Shown: positions 1-8,376 of the stretch, one piece after another | How the letters are laid out: every line of letters begins with the position of its first letter | Numbering within the stretch: position 1 is the first letter of the stretch | Assembly: GCA_002868905.1 (NCBI GenBank) | Contig: PKUA01000018.1 | Span: 62,001-126,000 of the forward strand | Direction: 5' to 3' | Length of the DNA stretch: 64,000 nucleotides | Source: Desulfuromonas sp. | GTDB taxonomy: Bacteria > Desulfobacterota > Desulfuromonadia > Desulfuromonadales > Geothermobacteraceae | Notes under the pieces: model-generated | What the model was told of the DNA's origin: nothing | The model's database searches: none | The model's input: only the letters and a program-made list of their open reading frames with translations | Program-made: the position numbers and the translations under genes

Positions 1-610
1 TCCCGTAACGACGGGCACGCTCCATTTCATAATCGAGCAGTTCACCAAAATGACGGGCGTTGTAGAGCCCGGTCAGATCATCGGTGATATTCTGGCGTTG
101 AATGGTCGCAACAAACCGCGCGTTACCGAGCGCAACGCCGAGAAACCGGCAGAACTCGACGCACTTGGCGACATCCCCCTGGTCGAGCGGGGGGGTATCC
201 TGATCGCTCACCAGTCCGATGACCCAAGCCTGGTCACGACTGTCGGTAAACGGAACGGCGAACATGCTGCCGTCCCCGGGCACATCACTCTTCCCCTTGC
301 CCGGCAGCTGCAGTTCCGGTTGCTGGAGCTTGACCGCGGTCTCGGTCAACAGATGACAGGCTTCGGACAGTTTTTCCTGACCATCACCCCAGGACTCCTT
401 GACCAGCTGCAAAGAAACATCATCAACCTCGAACAGTTGCCAACCACAAATGGGGAACAGCTGACGCAGATGGCTATCCAGGCTTTCCAGCAAGGTTTCC
501 AGATTCAGAAGGGCCGTCATCTCCCGGGCAACATCGAGCAACGGGAGCATATTTCCATCGGCAGAGGAACTCTCCGTGGAAGAAATTAATTCGGTCTGTC
601 TGTGGGTCAT
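1..610 (-). CDS. GGDEF-domain protein with GAF-like N-terminus (partial, C-terminus off window)
   Basis: The minus-strand reading frame is open from an ATG at 610 to the window edge, giving 203 visible residues. The last 30 or so visible residues contain ITDDLTGLYNARHF, the typical entry into a GGDEF diguanylate cyclase domain; the GGDEF signature itself lies beyond the edge. The preceding 165 residues have the length and mixed alpha/beta look of a GAF-type sensory domain, but I see no diagnostic motif. By family knowledge such proteins make cyclic di-GMP in response to a signal; activity cannot be judged because the catalytic half is missing. No strong Shine-Dalgarno sequence precedes the chosen ATG, and a later ATG at about residue 17 is possible. 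Confidence 0.8.
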   Translation of the reverse strand, partial: MTHRQTELISSTESSSADGNMLPLLDVAREMTALLNLETLLESLDSHLRQLFPICGWQLFEVDDVSLQLVKESWGDGQEKLSEACHLLTETAVKLQQPELQLPGKGKSDVPGDGSMFAVPFTDSRDQAWVIGLVSDQDTPPLDQGDVAKCVEFCRFLGVALGNARFVATIQRQNITDDLTGLYNARHFGELLDYEMERARRYG

Positions 611-701
611 TGGTCCAGTCAGCTCGATCCAGCTTGCAAGGTTTCGACTATTAAATGGTTATACTACCGAAATCGCGTCGGTTTGTCGTTAAAAAATTAC
701 C

Positions 702-3338
702 TTATCCTTGGCTATCGAGGTTTTTTTCGACGATTTCCGCAACATCCCGCGACAGCCCGGGGGCTATTCGAATTTTCTGCAACTCGGTGAGCATCAGCCC
801 CTGACGTGCCTTGTCAAACTGGCGGCGTCTGTTGAAGGCACTCACGAGGCGAGCAGCCAGCTGCGGGTTGAGCTTGTCGAGAAGAACAGTCTGTTCCGCA
901 ATCAAACGATATCCGTTCCCGTCGCGGTCATGAAAAGCAGCCTGGTTGGTATGTGCGAAGGCTCCGAGCAAGGAGCGAACCCGGTTCGGGTTTTTCATGG
1001 TGTAGACCGGGTGCTGCAACAGCCGTCGCACCTGGTCGAGGGTATCGCTCCGGGTCGATGTCGCCTGGAGCGAGAACCACTTGTCGACAACCAGCGGTTC
1101 GTGCTGCCAACGTTCGAAAAAGGCCTGCAGCATCTCATGGCGCTGTGGAGCATTACTATCAACCAGCACCCGTAGGGCAGCGAGAGAATCGGTCATGTTA
1201 TCCGCCGTGGCGAACTGCTCGCCACAGGTCGAAACACCGTCCCCCCCCTCGGCGACAGCCAAGTATCCGAGGCAGAGATTTTTCAGCTCCCGCCGGCCGG
1301 CAGCGATGGAATCATAGTGGTAACCATCAGTAGATGCCAATTCGCGGTAACGGGCAGAGAGAACCCGACAGGAACGGGTGGCCAGGATCAGGCGCAGCTG
1401 CTGGCGGGCCTGGCGGATGGCATCCGGGTCGGCGACGACCATCTGATCGGCAAGATACCCTTCGCTCGGCAGCATCAGCAACTGGGCGCAGAGCCCGGCA
1501 TCGAGCTTCTCTTCGAGCAGGATCGCTTCGCAGGCATCGGACAATTCCGGAGCGACCTCCACCGGTTCTCCCTGTTGCACTGCTGTCACCATGGCGAGCA
1601 GAGTGCGAGAAAACAGGGACTGTCCCGCCTCCCAGCGGGCAAAGGGGTCGGAATCGTGACGGAAGAGAAACAGCAGCTCATCCTGCCGATACGGGAAGCT
1701 GTACCTGACCGGGGCGGAAAAACCGCGCAGCAACGAGGGAACCGGAAATTCCGTCAGCCCGACGAACCAAAAAACCTGCTCGGACTCGGTCACCTCAAGG
1801 ACCCGCTCCGTCCCCCCGGCCACTGCCTCGCCGGCAAGACGCAACGGTAATGCCGTCCCTCGGGAATCGAGCAGTGCCATGCGCAGCGGCAGATGAACCG
1901 GCCGCTTGGCCGTCTGACCCGGTGTCTCGGGAGTGCGCTGCCGCACCCGCAGACGAAACTCGCCGTCGGCATATTCGCCCTCCATCTGCAACTGCGGAGT
2001 TCCGGCCTGAGAGTACCAGTTCGAGAAAAGCGAGAGGTCGCGGCCACCCGCTTCGGCCATAACGGCGAGGAAATCATCGCAGGTGACCGCCTGACCGTCG
2101 AACCGCTCGAAATAAAGATCCATGCCGGCCCGAAATCGCTCCCGGCCGAGCAGGGCCTGGTACATCCGGATGACTTCGGCCCCTTTGTGGTAGACCGTCA
2201 TGGTGTAAAAGTTGTTGATGGTCTGATAGCTTTCCGGTCGGACCGGGTGCGCCATCGGACCGGCGTCTTCCGGGAACTGGTTATTGCGCAGCAACCGGAC
2301 ATCCTCGATCCGCTTGACGGCCCGGTGCACCTGGTCGGCCGAGAACTCCTGATCGCGAAACACGGTCAGCCCCTCCTTCAGGGAGAGCTGAAACCAGTCA
2401 CGACATGTCACCCGGTTTCCGGTCCAGTTATGGAAGTATTCATGGGCGATCACCTCTTCGATCGCCTGGTAGTCGGCATCGGTCGCCGTATCGGGACGGG
2501 CCAGGACATACTTGCTGTTGAAAATATTCAGGCCCTTGTTCTCCATCGCCCCCATATTGAAATCATCCACGGCGACCACCATGTAGATATCGAGGTCGTA
2601 CTCGCGCCCGAACCGTTCTTCGTCCCAGCGCATCGCCTTCTTCAGCGCCCGCACCGCATGTTCGACCTTGTCCCGGTGGTGGGGTTCAACATAAAATCGT
2701 AGCGCGACGTCCCGCCCGGAAGCGGTTACGAAGCTGTCGCTGATTTCGGCCAGATCCCCGGCGACCAGGGCAAACAGGTAACACGGTTTCGGGAACGGGT
2801 CCTCCCAGGTGACAAAATGCCGGCCATCAGGCAACTCGCCGGCGTCCACCCGGTTGCCGTTGGCAAGCAGATAAGGGATGCCCTGCGGGGCGGTTACCGT
2901 CGTCCGGAACGGCGCCAGGACATCGGGGCGATCGGGATAATAGGTGATGCGGCGGAAACCTTCGGCTTCACACTGGGTGCAGAAAATGCCGTTGGATTGG
3001 TAAAGACCTTCCAGTTCGGTGTTGGCGGCCGGGTTGATCCGCGTAGTAACTTCCAGGGTAAACTGTTCCGGGACCGGAGAAAGCAACAGCGACTCTTTGT
3101 CCAGACGGTAATCGTCCGGCTCCAGCCGGTTGCCGTTAAGTCGCACCTCGAGCAGTTCGAGTCGTTGTCCGTCCAGACGGAGTGACATCCCGGGACGAAG
3201 CGGGTTGCGTCGAAAGTCAATCCGTGATCGAACGACGGTCTTATCAGGATCGAGATCGAACCAGAGCTCGACCTGCTCGACCAGGAAGTCCGCGGCCTGG
3301 TAGTCGATGCGTCGGATAGTGGGGTTGGTTCCCTGCAT
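702..3338 (-). CDS. pepN: Aminopeptidase N (M1 family zinc metallopeptidase)
   Basis: The product of 878 residues matches the usual length of PepN. The exopeptidase motif GAMEN is at about residues 263-267. The zinc site HEYFHNW is at about 299-305, with the third ligand Glu 18 residues after the second His (HExxH-x18-E). The N-terminus IRRIDYQAADF resembles the start of the beta-sandwich domain of E. coli PepN. The enzyme removes N-terminal residues from peptides in the cytoplasm. The frame opens upstream at a TTG (3359), but the ATG at 3338, preceded by GGAAAGGA, is preferred. It is divergently transcribed from the potassium channel gene, 86 nt away. Confidence 0.95.
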   Translation of the reverse strand: MQGTNPTIRRIDYQAADFLVEQVELWFDLDPDKTVVRSRIDFRRNPLRPGMSLRLDGQRLELLEVRLNGNRLEPDDYRLDKESLLLSPVPEQFTLEVTTRINPAANTELEGLYQSNGIFCTQCEAEGFRRITYYPDRPDVLAPFRTTVTAPQGIPYLLANGNRVDAGELPDGRHFVTWEDPFPKPCYLFALVAGDLAEISDSFVTASGRDVALRFYVEPHHRDKVEHAVRALKKAMRWDEERFGREYDLDIYMVVAVDDFNMGAMENKGLNIFNSKYVLARPDTATDADYQAIEEVIAHEYFHNWTGNRVTCRDWFQLSLKEGLTVFRDQEFSADQVHRAVKRIEDVRLLRNNQFPEDAGPMAHPVRPESYQTINNFYTMTVYHKGAEVIRMYQALLGRERFRAGMDLYFERFDGQAVTCDDFLAVMAEAGGRDLSLFSNWYSQAGTPQLQMEGEYADGEFRLRVRQRTPETPGQTAKRPVHLPLRMALLDSRGTALPLRLAGEAVAGGTERVLEVTESEQVFWFVGLTEFPVPSLLRGFSAPVRYSFPYRQDELLFLFRHDSDPFARWEAGQSLFSRTLLAMVTAVQQGEPVEVAPELSDACEAILLEEKLDAGLCAQLLMLPSEGYLADQMVVADPDAIRQARQQLRLILATRSCRVLSARYRELASTDGYHYDSIAAGRRELKNLCLGYLAVAEGGDGVSTCGEQFATADNMTDSLAALRVLVDSNAPQRHEMLQAFFERWQHEPLVVDKWFSLQATSTRSDTLDQVRRLLQHPVYTMKNPNRVRSLLGAFAHTNQAAFHDRDGNGYRLIAEQTVLLDKLNPQLAARLVSAFNRRRQFDKARQGLMLTELQKIRIAPGLSRDVAEIVEKNLDSQG

Positions 3339-3424
3339 GGATGACCGATTCCTTTCCAAAAAAACTTTTGTGTTATTCTACCATCGCCGCCGCCGCAACT
3401 GGTCGCCCGAATGGAGGAGAATCC

Positions 3425-4255
3425 TTGAAAAAACCTGAGCCCCCGCGCCCCGGCGCCGCCGGCACAAGGCAGCGCCTGCACGAAATCATCTTCGAGGCCG
3501 ACACTCCGGCAGGCAAACTGTTTGACGTCGCCTTGATTCTGAGCATCCTGCTCAGCGTGCTGGTCGTCATGCTCGACAGCGTCAACAGTCTGAACGCACG
3601 CTTCGGGGAGATCTTCTACCTGCTCGAATGGATCTTTACCCTGCTGTTTTCCATCGAGTATCTGCTCCGCCTCAGCTGCATCAGCCGTCCCACAGCCTAT
3701 GCCACCAGCTTTTTCGGCGTAGTCGACCTGCTGTCGATCGTTCCGACCTACCTCAGCCTGTTCCTCCCCGGCAGTCAGTACCTGATCAGCATCCGCATCC
3801 TCCGCATTCTGCGCGTGTTCAGGGTGTTGAAGCTCGCCCAGTACGTCGGCGAAGCGGAACATCTGCTGCGGGCCCTGCGCGCCAGCCAGCGCAAGATTAC
3901 CGTATTTCTGTTTGCCGTGACCACCCTCGTCATTATTTTCGGCTCCCTGATCTACCTGGTTGAGGGCGAGGAGGCGGGCTTCACCAACCTGTTCGAGGCT
4001 TACTATTACGCCATCGTCACCCTGTCGACGGTCGGATACGGCGACCTGACGCCGGTCACCCCGTTCGGCAAAGTCCTCTCCAGCATTATCATGGTGCTCG
4101 GCTATGGCATTATCGCCGTCCCGACCGGGATTGTCTCGGTGGAACTGGCCCATGCACGAAAACTGGAGATTTCAACCCAGGCATGTCCCGCCTGCGCCGC
4201 TGAAGGGCACGATCCCGACGCCGGCTTCTGCAAGCACTGCGGGACCAAGCTCTGA
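3425..4255 (+). CDS. Six-TM voltage-gated-like potassium channel with C-terminal zinc ribbon
   Basis: This is an ion-transport-family protein of 276 residues. It has six predicted membrane segments, an S4-like helix with Arg every third residue (RILRILRVFRVLK, about residues 124-136) and the potassium selectivity filter TVGYGD at about 202-207. The C-terminus carries CPAC at about 254-257 and CKHC at about 269-272, a short zinc-ribbon-like module. The frame is open from 3341, but a TTG at 3425 follows a perfect GGAGGAG with 5-nt spacing, so I take that as the start. By family it is an inner-membrane tetrameric K+ channel. The function of the zinc ribbon is unknown. Confidence 0.88.
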   Translation: MKKPEPPRPGAAGTRQRLHEIIFEADTPAGKLFDVALILSILLSVLVVMLDSVNSLNARFGEIFYLLEWIFTLLFSIEYLLRLSCISRPTAYATSFFGVVDLLSIVPTYLSLFLPGSQYLISIRILRILRVFRVLKLAQYVGEAEHLLRALRASQRKITVFLFAVTTLVIIFGSLIYLVEGEEAGFTNLFEAYYYAIVTLSTVGYGDLTPVTPFGKVLSSIIMVLGYGIIAVPTGIVSVELAHARKLEISTQACPACAAEGHDPDAGFCKHCGTKL

Positions 4256-4273
4256 CAAAAAGAAATCCGGGAT

Positions 4274-4307
4274 TTGACCTCCCCCGTGACGGCAAATCAG
4301 GTATAAT
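4274..4307 (+). promoter_or_regulatory. Candidate promoter of aroC
   Basis: A perfect TATAAT lies at 4302-4307, 29 nt before the aroC start. A TTGACC occurs at 4274-4279, but the 22-nt spacing is too long for a standard sigma-70 promoter, so the -35 element is uncertain. Confidence 0.35.
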
Positions 4308-4336
4308 GCCGGCATTCATAATCAAAGGAGCTTTTC

Positions 4337-5437
4337 ATGTCCAGCAGTTTCGGTACGCTGTTTCGCACCACCACCTTCGGAGAATCCCACGGCGTCGGCG
4401 TCGGCGTCGTGATCGACGGCTGTCCGGCCAACCTGGAACTCACCGAGTCGGACATTCAACCCCAGCTCGACCGACGCCGTCCGGGGCAGTCGGACCTGAC
4501 GACCCCGCGCGACGAGGCCGACCGGGTCACCATTCTCTCGGGGGTCGAATCCGGCCTGACCCTCGGCACGCCGATCGGCCTGCTGGTGCACAACAAGGAT
4601 CAGCGGCCGGGAGATTACGGCGAGATGAACCGGGTTCCCCGTCCGTCCCACGCCGACTATACCTACCAGGTCAAGTACGGCCACTCGGCCCGCAGCGGCG
4701 GTGGCCGCTCCAGCGCGCGTGAAACCATCGGCCGGGTTGCGGCCGGCGCCGTCGCCGAGAAGCTGCTGCAACTGCATTGGGACATCGAGATCGTCGCCTG
4801 GGTCAGCTCCATCGGCGACGTTCAGACCGAAGCGGTCGACCCGGCCAGAGTGCAACGCTCCGAGGTCGATGCCCACATCACCCGCTGTCCCGATCCGACC
4901 CGGGCCGAGACGATGGCTGAGACGGTACGCGAAGTGAAGGAGGCGGCCGATTCGATCGGCGGCGTGGTCAGCTGCGTCTGCCGTAACGTCCCGCCCGGCT
5001 GGGGGGAGCCGGTTTTCGATAAACTCGAAGCGAAGTTCGCCCAGGCGATGCTCTCACTGCCCGCCACCAAGGGGTTTGAAATCGGCTCCGGGTTTGCCGG
5101 GACCACCATGCTCGGCTCGCAGCACAACGACCCCTTCGTCGCCCGGGATGGGCGGCTCGGAACCAGCAGCAACCACGCCGGAGGCATCCTCGGAGGGATC
5201 TCGAGCGGCGAACCGATCCTGTTCCGTACTGCGTTCAAGCCGGTGGCGACCATCGGCAAGACCCAGCAGACGGTCGATTTTGAAGGCCGGCCGGTGGAAC
5301 TGGCCGCCAAGGGACGCCACGACCCATGCGTGGTCCCGCGCGCGGTGCCGATCGTCGAGACGATGGCGGCCCTGGTTCTGATCGATGCCGCCATGCGGCA
5401 GCAGGCGCGCGAATTCCCCCTCCCATCCCGAGGCTGA
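4337..5437 (+). CDS. aroC: Chorismate synthase
   Basis: The product of 366 residues is of the family's usual size. It shows the signatures GESHG near the N-terminus (about residues 15-19), [15 protein letters not shown] (about 46-60) and [12 protein letters not shown] (about 118-129). C-terminal [16 protein letters not shown] contains the conserved RHDPC. The enzyme converts EPSP to chorismate with reduced FMN, the last step of the shikimate pathway. A good AAAGGAG ribosome-binding site precedes the ATG. It stands alone on the plus strand, followed 90 nt later by an SDR gene. Confidence 0.97.
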   Translation: MSSSFGTLFRTTTFGESHGVGVGVVIDGCPANLELTESDIQPQLDRRRPGQSDLTTPRDEADRVTILSGVESGLTLGTPIGLLVHNKDQRPGDYGEMNRVPRPSHADYTYQVKYGHSARSGGGRSSARETIGRVAAGAVAEKLLQLHWDIEIVAWVSSIGDVQTEAVDPARVQRSEVDAHITRCPDPTRAETMAETVREVKEAADSIGGVVSCVCRNVPPGWGEPVFDKLEAKFAQAMLSLPATKGFEIGSGFAGTTMLGSQHNDPFVARDGRLGTSSNHAGGILGGISSGEPILFRTAFKPVATIGKTQQTVDFEGRPVELAAKGRHDPCVVPRAVPIVETMAALVLIDAAMRQQAREFPLPSRG

Positions 5438-5464
5438 TCCGTTTCTGACTTAAAAACTCATTAA

Positions 5465-5512
5465 TCGGGGTGCACTTCCGCGCTGAGAGGGTAAAATGGC
5501 TACAGACCCTCT
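5465..5512 (+). promoter_or_regulatory. Partial TPP-riboswitch-like (THI-box) sequence in the leader of the SDR gene
   Basis: TCGGGGTGC (5465-5473) and GCTGAGAGGGT (5482-5492), with ACCCTCT (5506-5512) able to pair to AGAGGGT, match the order and spacing of the 5' half of thiamine pyrophosphate riboswitches. The second half (the pyrophosphate-sensing helix with the ACCUGAU and UAAUGCC blocks) is absent, because the SDR start codon follows 16 nt later. It may be a remnant or a coincidental stem-loop. Confidence 0.3.
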
Positions 5513-5527
5513 ACACGGGAGACTTGC

Positions 5528-6223
5528 ATGACCGAGACCATCCTGATCACCGGGGCGAACCGGGGCATCGGCCTGGAACTGGCCCACTGTTTTTCCAGAA
5601 TGGAGTGGCAGGTCTTCGCCTGCTGCCGGCAACCGGAATCGGCCGCCGCCCTGGTGGCGCTGGAGCGGGACTACCCGCAGCTCGTCACCCTGCCGCTCGA
5701 CGTCAGCGCTGCCGACCAGATTACGGCCCTCGTTCAACAGCTCAAGCAACACCCGATCGACATCCTGTTTCACAATGCCGGGATTTTCGGACCCAAAAAC
5801 CAGGCGTTCGGCGAAGTCGACGAAGCGTGGTGGCTGGAGACCTTTCGCATCAACACCATCGCCCCCTTGAAGTTGACCGAAGCCCTGGTCGAGAACGTGG
5901 CGGCCAGCCAACGCCGCATCGTGGCAGCGATGGGGAGTCAGCTCGGCAGCCTGGCCGATAACACCAGCGGCGGCTCATATATCTACCGGAGCAGCAAGGC
6001 CGCCCTGCACATGGTGGTCCGCTCCCTCGCCGCCGACCTCGCCCCGCGCGGCATTACTTCGGTGGTGTTTCATCCCGGCTGGGTCAAAACCCGCATGGGC
6101 GGTGCAGGCGCCCAGACCGAAGCGGCTCACAGCGCCGACGCCCTGAGCCGCCTGCTCTGCCAGCTGGCCCCGGCGGACAACGGGAAATTTTTCAGCTGGA
6201 AGGGACACGAGATTCCCTGGTAG
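5528..6223 (+). CDS. Short-chain dehydrogenase/reductase (C-factor-like)
   Basis: This 231-residue classical SDR has the nucleotide-binding motif TGANRGIG at residues 8-15. It also has the conserved NAG (HNAGIFG, about 84) and the catalytic YRSSK (Tyr-x3-Lys, about 152-156) with a Ser about 17 residues before it. The PGWVKTRMGG segment and overall length are like the csgA/C-factor subgroup. It should be a soluble NAD(P)-dependent oxidoreductase; the substrate cannot be told. GGGAG precedes the ATG. The leader carries a riboswitch-like stem-loop, and a terminator-like hairpin follows before the next gene. Confidence 0.9.
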   Translation: MTETILITGANRGIGLELAHCFSRMEWQVFACCRQPESAAALVALERDYPQLVTLPLDVSAADQITALVQQLKQHPIDILFHNAGIFGPKNQAFGEVDEAWWLETFRINTIAPLKLTEALVENVAASQRRIVAAMGSQLGSLADNTSGGSYIYRSSKAALHMVVRSLAADLAPRGITSVVFHPGWVKTRMGGAGAQTEAAHSADALSRLLCQLAPADNGKFFSWKGHEIPW

Positions 6224-6234
6224 ATTACTTACGG

Positions 6235-6260
6235 CGGCGGCAGCGATGCCGCCGTTGTTC
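6235..6260 (+). terminator. Hairpin with weak T-tract after the SDR gene
   Basis: CGGCGGCA (6235-6242), loop GCGA and TGCCGCCG (6247-6254) form an 8-bp stem followed by TTGTTC. The T-tract is poor, so termination may be partial and some read-through into the selenoprotein candidate is possible. Confidence 0.4.
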
Positions 6261-6297
6261 CATTCCATATTTGCCATGAACTCCGGGAGGATGGCCG

Positions 6298-6573
6298 ATG
6301 AAAACCAGGTTGAAATTTTTCGACTATGAATACCAGGAAGTGCTCGACGTCAAGACGCGGGAGTTGATCCGCGTCGCCTGCGCCGTTGCGGTACACTGCC
6401 CCGACTGACTGCGGAAGCACTTCGCGGTCGCGAAGCAGCATGGCGCCACCGAAGAAGAACTACGGGAAGCGATGGCGTACGGCATGATGGCCCCGGGCGG
6501 CCGGGCGAAAAACTTCGCCAAGGCGATGCTCGACGAATTGCAGGGGCTCGACGAGCAGGACCTGACACCCTAG
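6298..6573 (+). CDS. AhpD/carboxymuconolactone-decarboxylase-like selenoprotein candidate (in-frame UGA at codon 37)
   Basis: From the ATG at 6298 (GGGAGG seven nt upstream) the frame encodes 91 residues if the TGA at 6406-6408 is read through. The residues around it are HCPD-U-LRKHF. Counted out, Glu22, Cys34, position 37 and His41 have exactly the spacing of the AhpD proton-relay and redox centre (E-x11-C-x2-C-x3-H), with the UGA replacing the second Cys: a CxxU motif. After the UGA the frame continues with typical CMD-domain sequence (GATEEELREAMAYGMM) to a TAG at 6571. A hairpin at SECIS distance follows the UGA. Members act in peroxide or thiol-disulfide chemistry. The alternative, a pseudogene, is unlikely given the intact flanks. 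Confidence 0.85.
6406..6440 (+). promoter_or_regulatory. Bacterial SECIS-like element of the AhpD-like selenoprotein gene
   Basis: Directly after the UGA (6406-6408), CTTCGC (6420-6425), loop GGTC (6426-6429) and GCGAAG (6430-6435) form a perfect 6-bp stem. CTGC (6409-6412) can add a lower stem with GCAG (6435-6438). The apical loop starts with G, 17 nt after the UGA, inside the 16-37 nt window used for bacterial SECIS elements. The GGUC loop recalls the loop of E. coli fdhF. Confidence 0.75.
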
Positions 6574-6591
6574 CCCGGCCGGGCATCTGGC

Positions 6592-8244
6592 TTAACGCAG
6601 CTCTTTGCGCAGAACCTTGCCGACCGGGTTTTTCGGCAGCTCATCGCAGAACTCGACACTGCGCGGCACCTTGTAGCCGGTCAGATTTTCCCGGCAGTAG
6701 GCGATCAACTCCTTGGCGGTCAAGCCCTCTCCTTGCGGGACCACGAACAGTTTCGGCACCTCGCCGCTCCGTTCATCCGGTATACCGATCACGGCACACT
6801 CGTGAACCTGCGGGTGCTTGGCCACCACCTCTTCAATCTCGTTCGGATAGACGTTGAACCCGGAAACCAGGATCATGTCCTTCTTCCGATCGACCAGCTT
6901 GACGTACCCCTCGGGCGTCATGAAACCGAGGTCGCCGCTGCGGAAGAATCCGTCCTCGCCGATCACCTCCGCCGTCTCCTCCGGCGCGCGCCAGTAACCG
7001 CGCATCACCTGCGGACCGTAAATACAGACCTCGCCGACCTCGCCGAACGGCAGCTCCCGACCCTCCTCGTCCCGGATCTCGACCACGGTCGAGGGAATCG
7101 GCAGGCCGATGTAGCCGTTGAACTCCTTGAGAGTCATCGGGTTGATCACCGCCGCCGGTGAGGTCTCGGTCAAGCCGTACGCTTCGACCAGCGGATGCCC
7201 GGTCACCTCACGCCACTGCTCGGCCACGCTTTTCTGAACCGCCATCCCCCCCCCGAGGGAGATCTTCATGTTGCTGAAGTCGAGGCGGCGGAACGCCGGT
7301 TGGCGCAGCAGACTGTTGAACAGGGTATTGACCCCGGTGATAACGGTGAACGGCCACCGGCGCATCTCATGGATGAATGCCCTCATGTCGCGCGGGTTGA
7401 CGATCAGGACGTTCAACGCGCCGACGTTGGAGAAGACGAAGCAGTTGGCGGTCAGGGAGAAAATGTGGTAGAGCGGCAGGGCGGTGATGATGATATCCTG
7501 CCCCTCCTCCACCAGGTTGCCGATCCAGGCTCGGGCCTGCAGCATGTTGGCGACCATGTTGCCGTGGGTCAACTCCGCCCCCTTGGCGACCCCGGTTGTT
7601 CCGCCGGTGTACTGCAAAAAAGCGGTATCCTCATGGGAAAGCGGGACCGGCTCGAAGCGGTCGACATCGCCCCGACGGAGCACCTCGTCGAAGGGGACCG
7701 CTGTCGGCAGGTGGAAATCCGGCACCAGCCGTTTGACATATTTTACCACCAGGTTGACCAGTAGCCGTTTCGGGAACCCGAGCAGGTCACCGATCTCGGT
7801 GATGAAAATGTCCTGCAACGCCAGCTGGTCGACGACCGCCGCCAGGTTGTGGGCCGCGTTGGCGAAGATGACGATCCCCTTCGCTTCGGCGTCCTGCAAC
7901 TGGTTCAACAGTTCACGCTTGGTATAGAGGGGATTGACATTGACCACGATCAACCCGGCCCGCAGGGCACCGAACAGGGCGATCGGGTACTGCAGGACGT
8001 TCGGCATCATCAATGCGAGCCGGTCTCCCTTGCGGTAGCCGTGCTGCTGCAGGTAAGCGGCAAATTGGCGGGAGAGTCGGTCGATCTCGGCAAAGGTCAG
8101 CACCTTACCGAAGCTGGTAAAGGCGGGGCGGACGGCAAACCGCTCGAAGGATGTCTCGAGCATATCGACGATCGAGCGGAACTCGCCCGGATCGATCTCG
8201 GCCGGAATCCCCTCGTCGTACTGCTTGAGCCAGACGTGCTCCAT
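6592..8244 (-). CDS. fadD: Long-chain-fatty-acid--CoA ligase
   Basis: The product of 550 residues belongs to the AMP-binding superfamily. The start MEHVWLKQYDEGIPAEI resembles the N-terminus of E. coli FadD. The P-loop-like YTGGTTGVAKGAELTH and the EAYGLTETSP motif are present. SGDLGF, DRKKDMILVSGFNVYPNEIE and the C-terminal Lys motif PKNPVGKVLRKELR follow. It activates long-chain fatty acids to acyl-CoA via acyl-AMP at the membrane. The ATG at 8244 has GGGAGA upstream and is preferred over an upstream ATG at 8280. No beta-oxidation genes lie next to it. Confidence 0.92.
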   Translation of the reverse strand: MEHVWLKQYDEGIPAEIDPGEFRSIVDMLETSFERFAVRPAFTSFGKVLTFAEIDRLSRQFAAYLQQHGYRKGDRLALMMPNVLQYPIALFGALRAGLIVVNVNPLYTKRELLNQLQDAEAKGIVIFANAAHNLAAVVDQLALQDIFITEIGDLLGFPKRLLVNLVVKYVKRLVPDFHLPTAVPFDEVLRRGDVDRFEPVPLSHEDTAFLQYTGGTTGVAKGAELTHGNMVANMLQARAWIGNLVEEGQDIIITALPLYHIFSLTANCFVFSNVGALNVLIVNPRDMRAFIHEMRRWPFTVITGVNTLFNSLLRQPAFRRLDFSNMKISLGGGMAVQKSVAEQWREVTGHPLVEAYGLTETSPAAVINPMTLKEFNGYIGLPIPSTVVEIRDEEGRELPFGEVGEVCIYGPQVMRGYWRAPEETAEVIGEDGFFRSGDLGFMTPEGYVKLVDRKKDMILVSGFNVYPNEIEEVVAKHPQVHECAVIGIPDERSGEVPKLFVVPQGEGLTAKELIAYCRENLTGYKVPRSVEFCDELPKNPVGKVLRKELR

Positions 8245-8376
8245 GAAATCTCCCGATAGAATGGCGGGGAAACCCCTCATGCCAAGTGATTCGCACCTTC
8301 AGCTTACACAATTCGGGGTAGGGTTGTCACCTGAACAGTCCCCGAACAGGCAAACCCGCGACAAAACCGACCTGGG

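Noticed and set aside
2894-4153. A 419-codon open frame spanning the pepN and channel starts
   Set aside because: It runs antisense to the channel gene and out of frame through pepN, with low-complexity Gln/Asp/Glu composition.
4274-4307. A full consensus sigma-70 promoter TTGACC...TATAAT for aroC
   Set aside because: The spacer is 22 nt, too long; only the -10 box is credible.
5465-5540. A complete TPP riboswitch
   Set aside because: The ACCUGAU and UAAUGCC blocks and the second sensor helix are absent, and there is no thiamine gene downstream; only a partial resemblance is claimed.
6298-6573. Reading the TGA at 6406 as a sign of a pseudogene
   Set aside because: The UGA falls exactly on the redox Cys position, both flanks are intact, and a SECIS-like hairpin follows; decay would not choose that codon.
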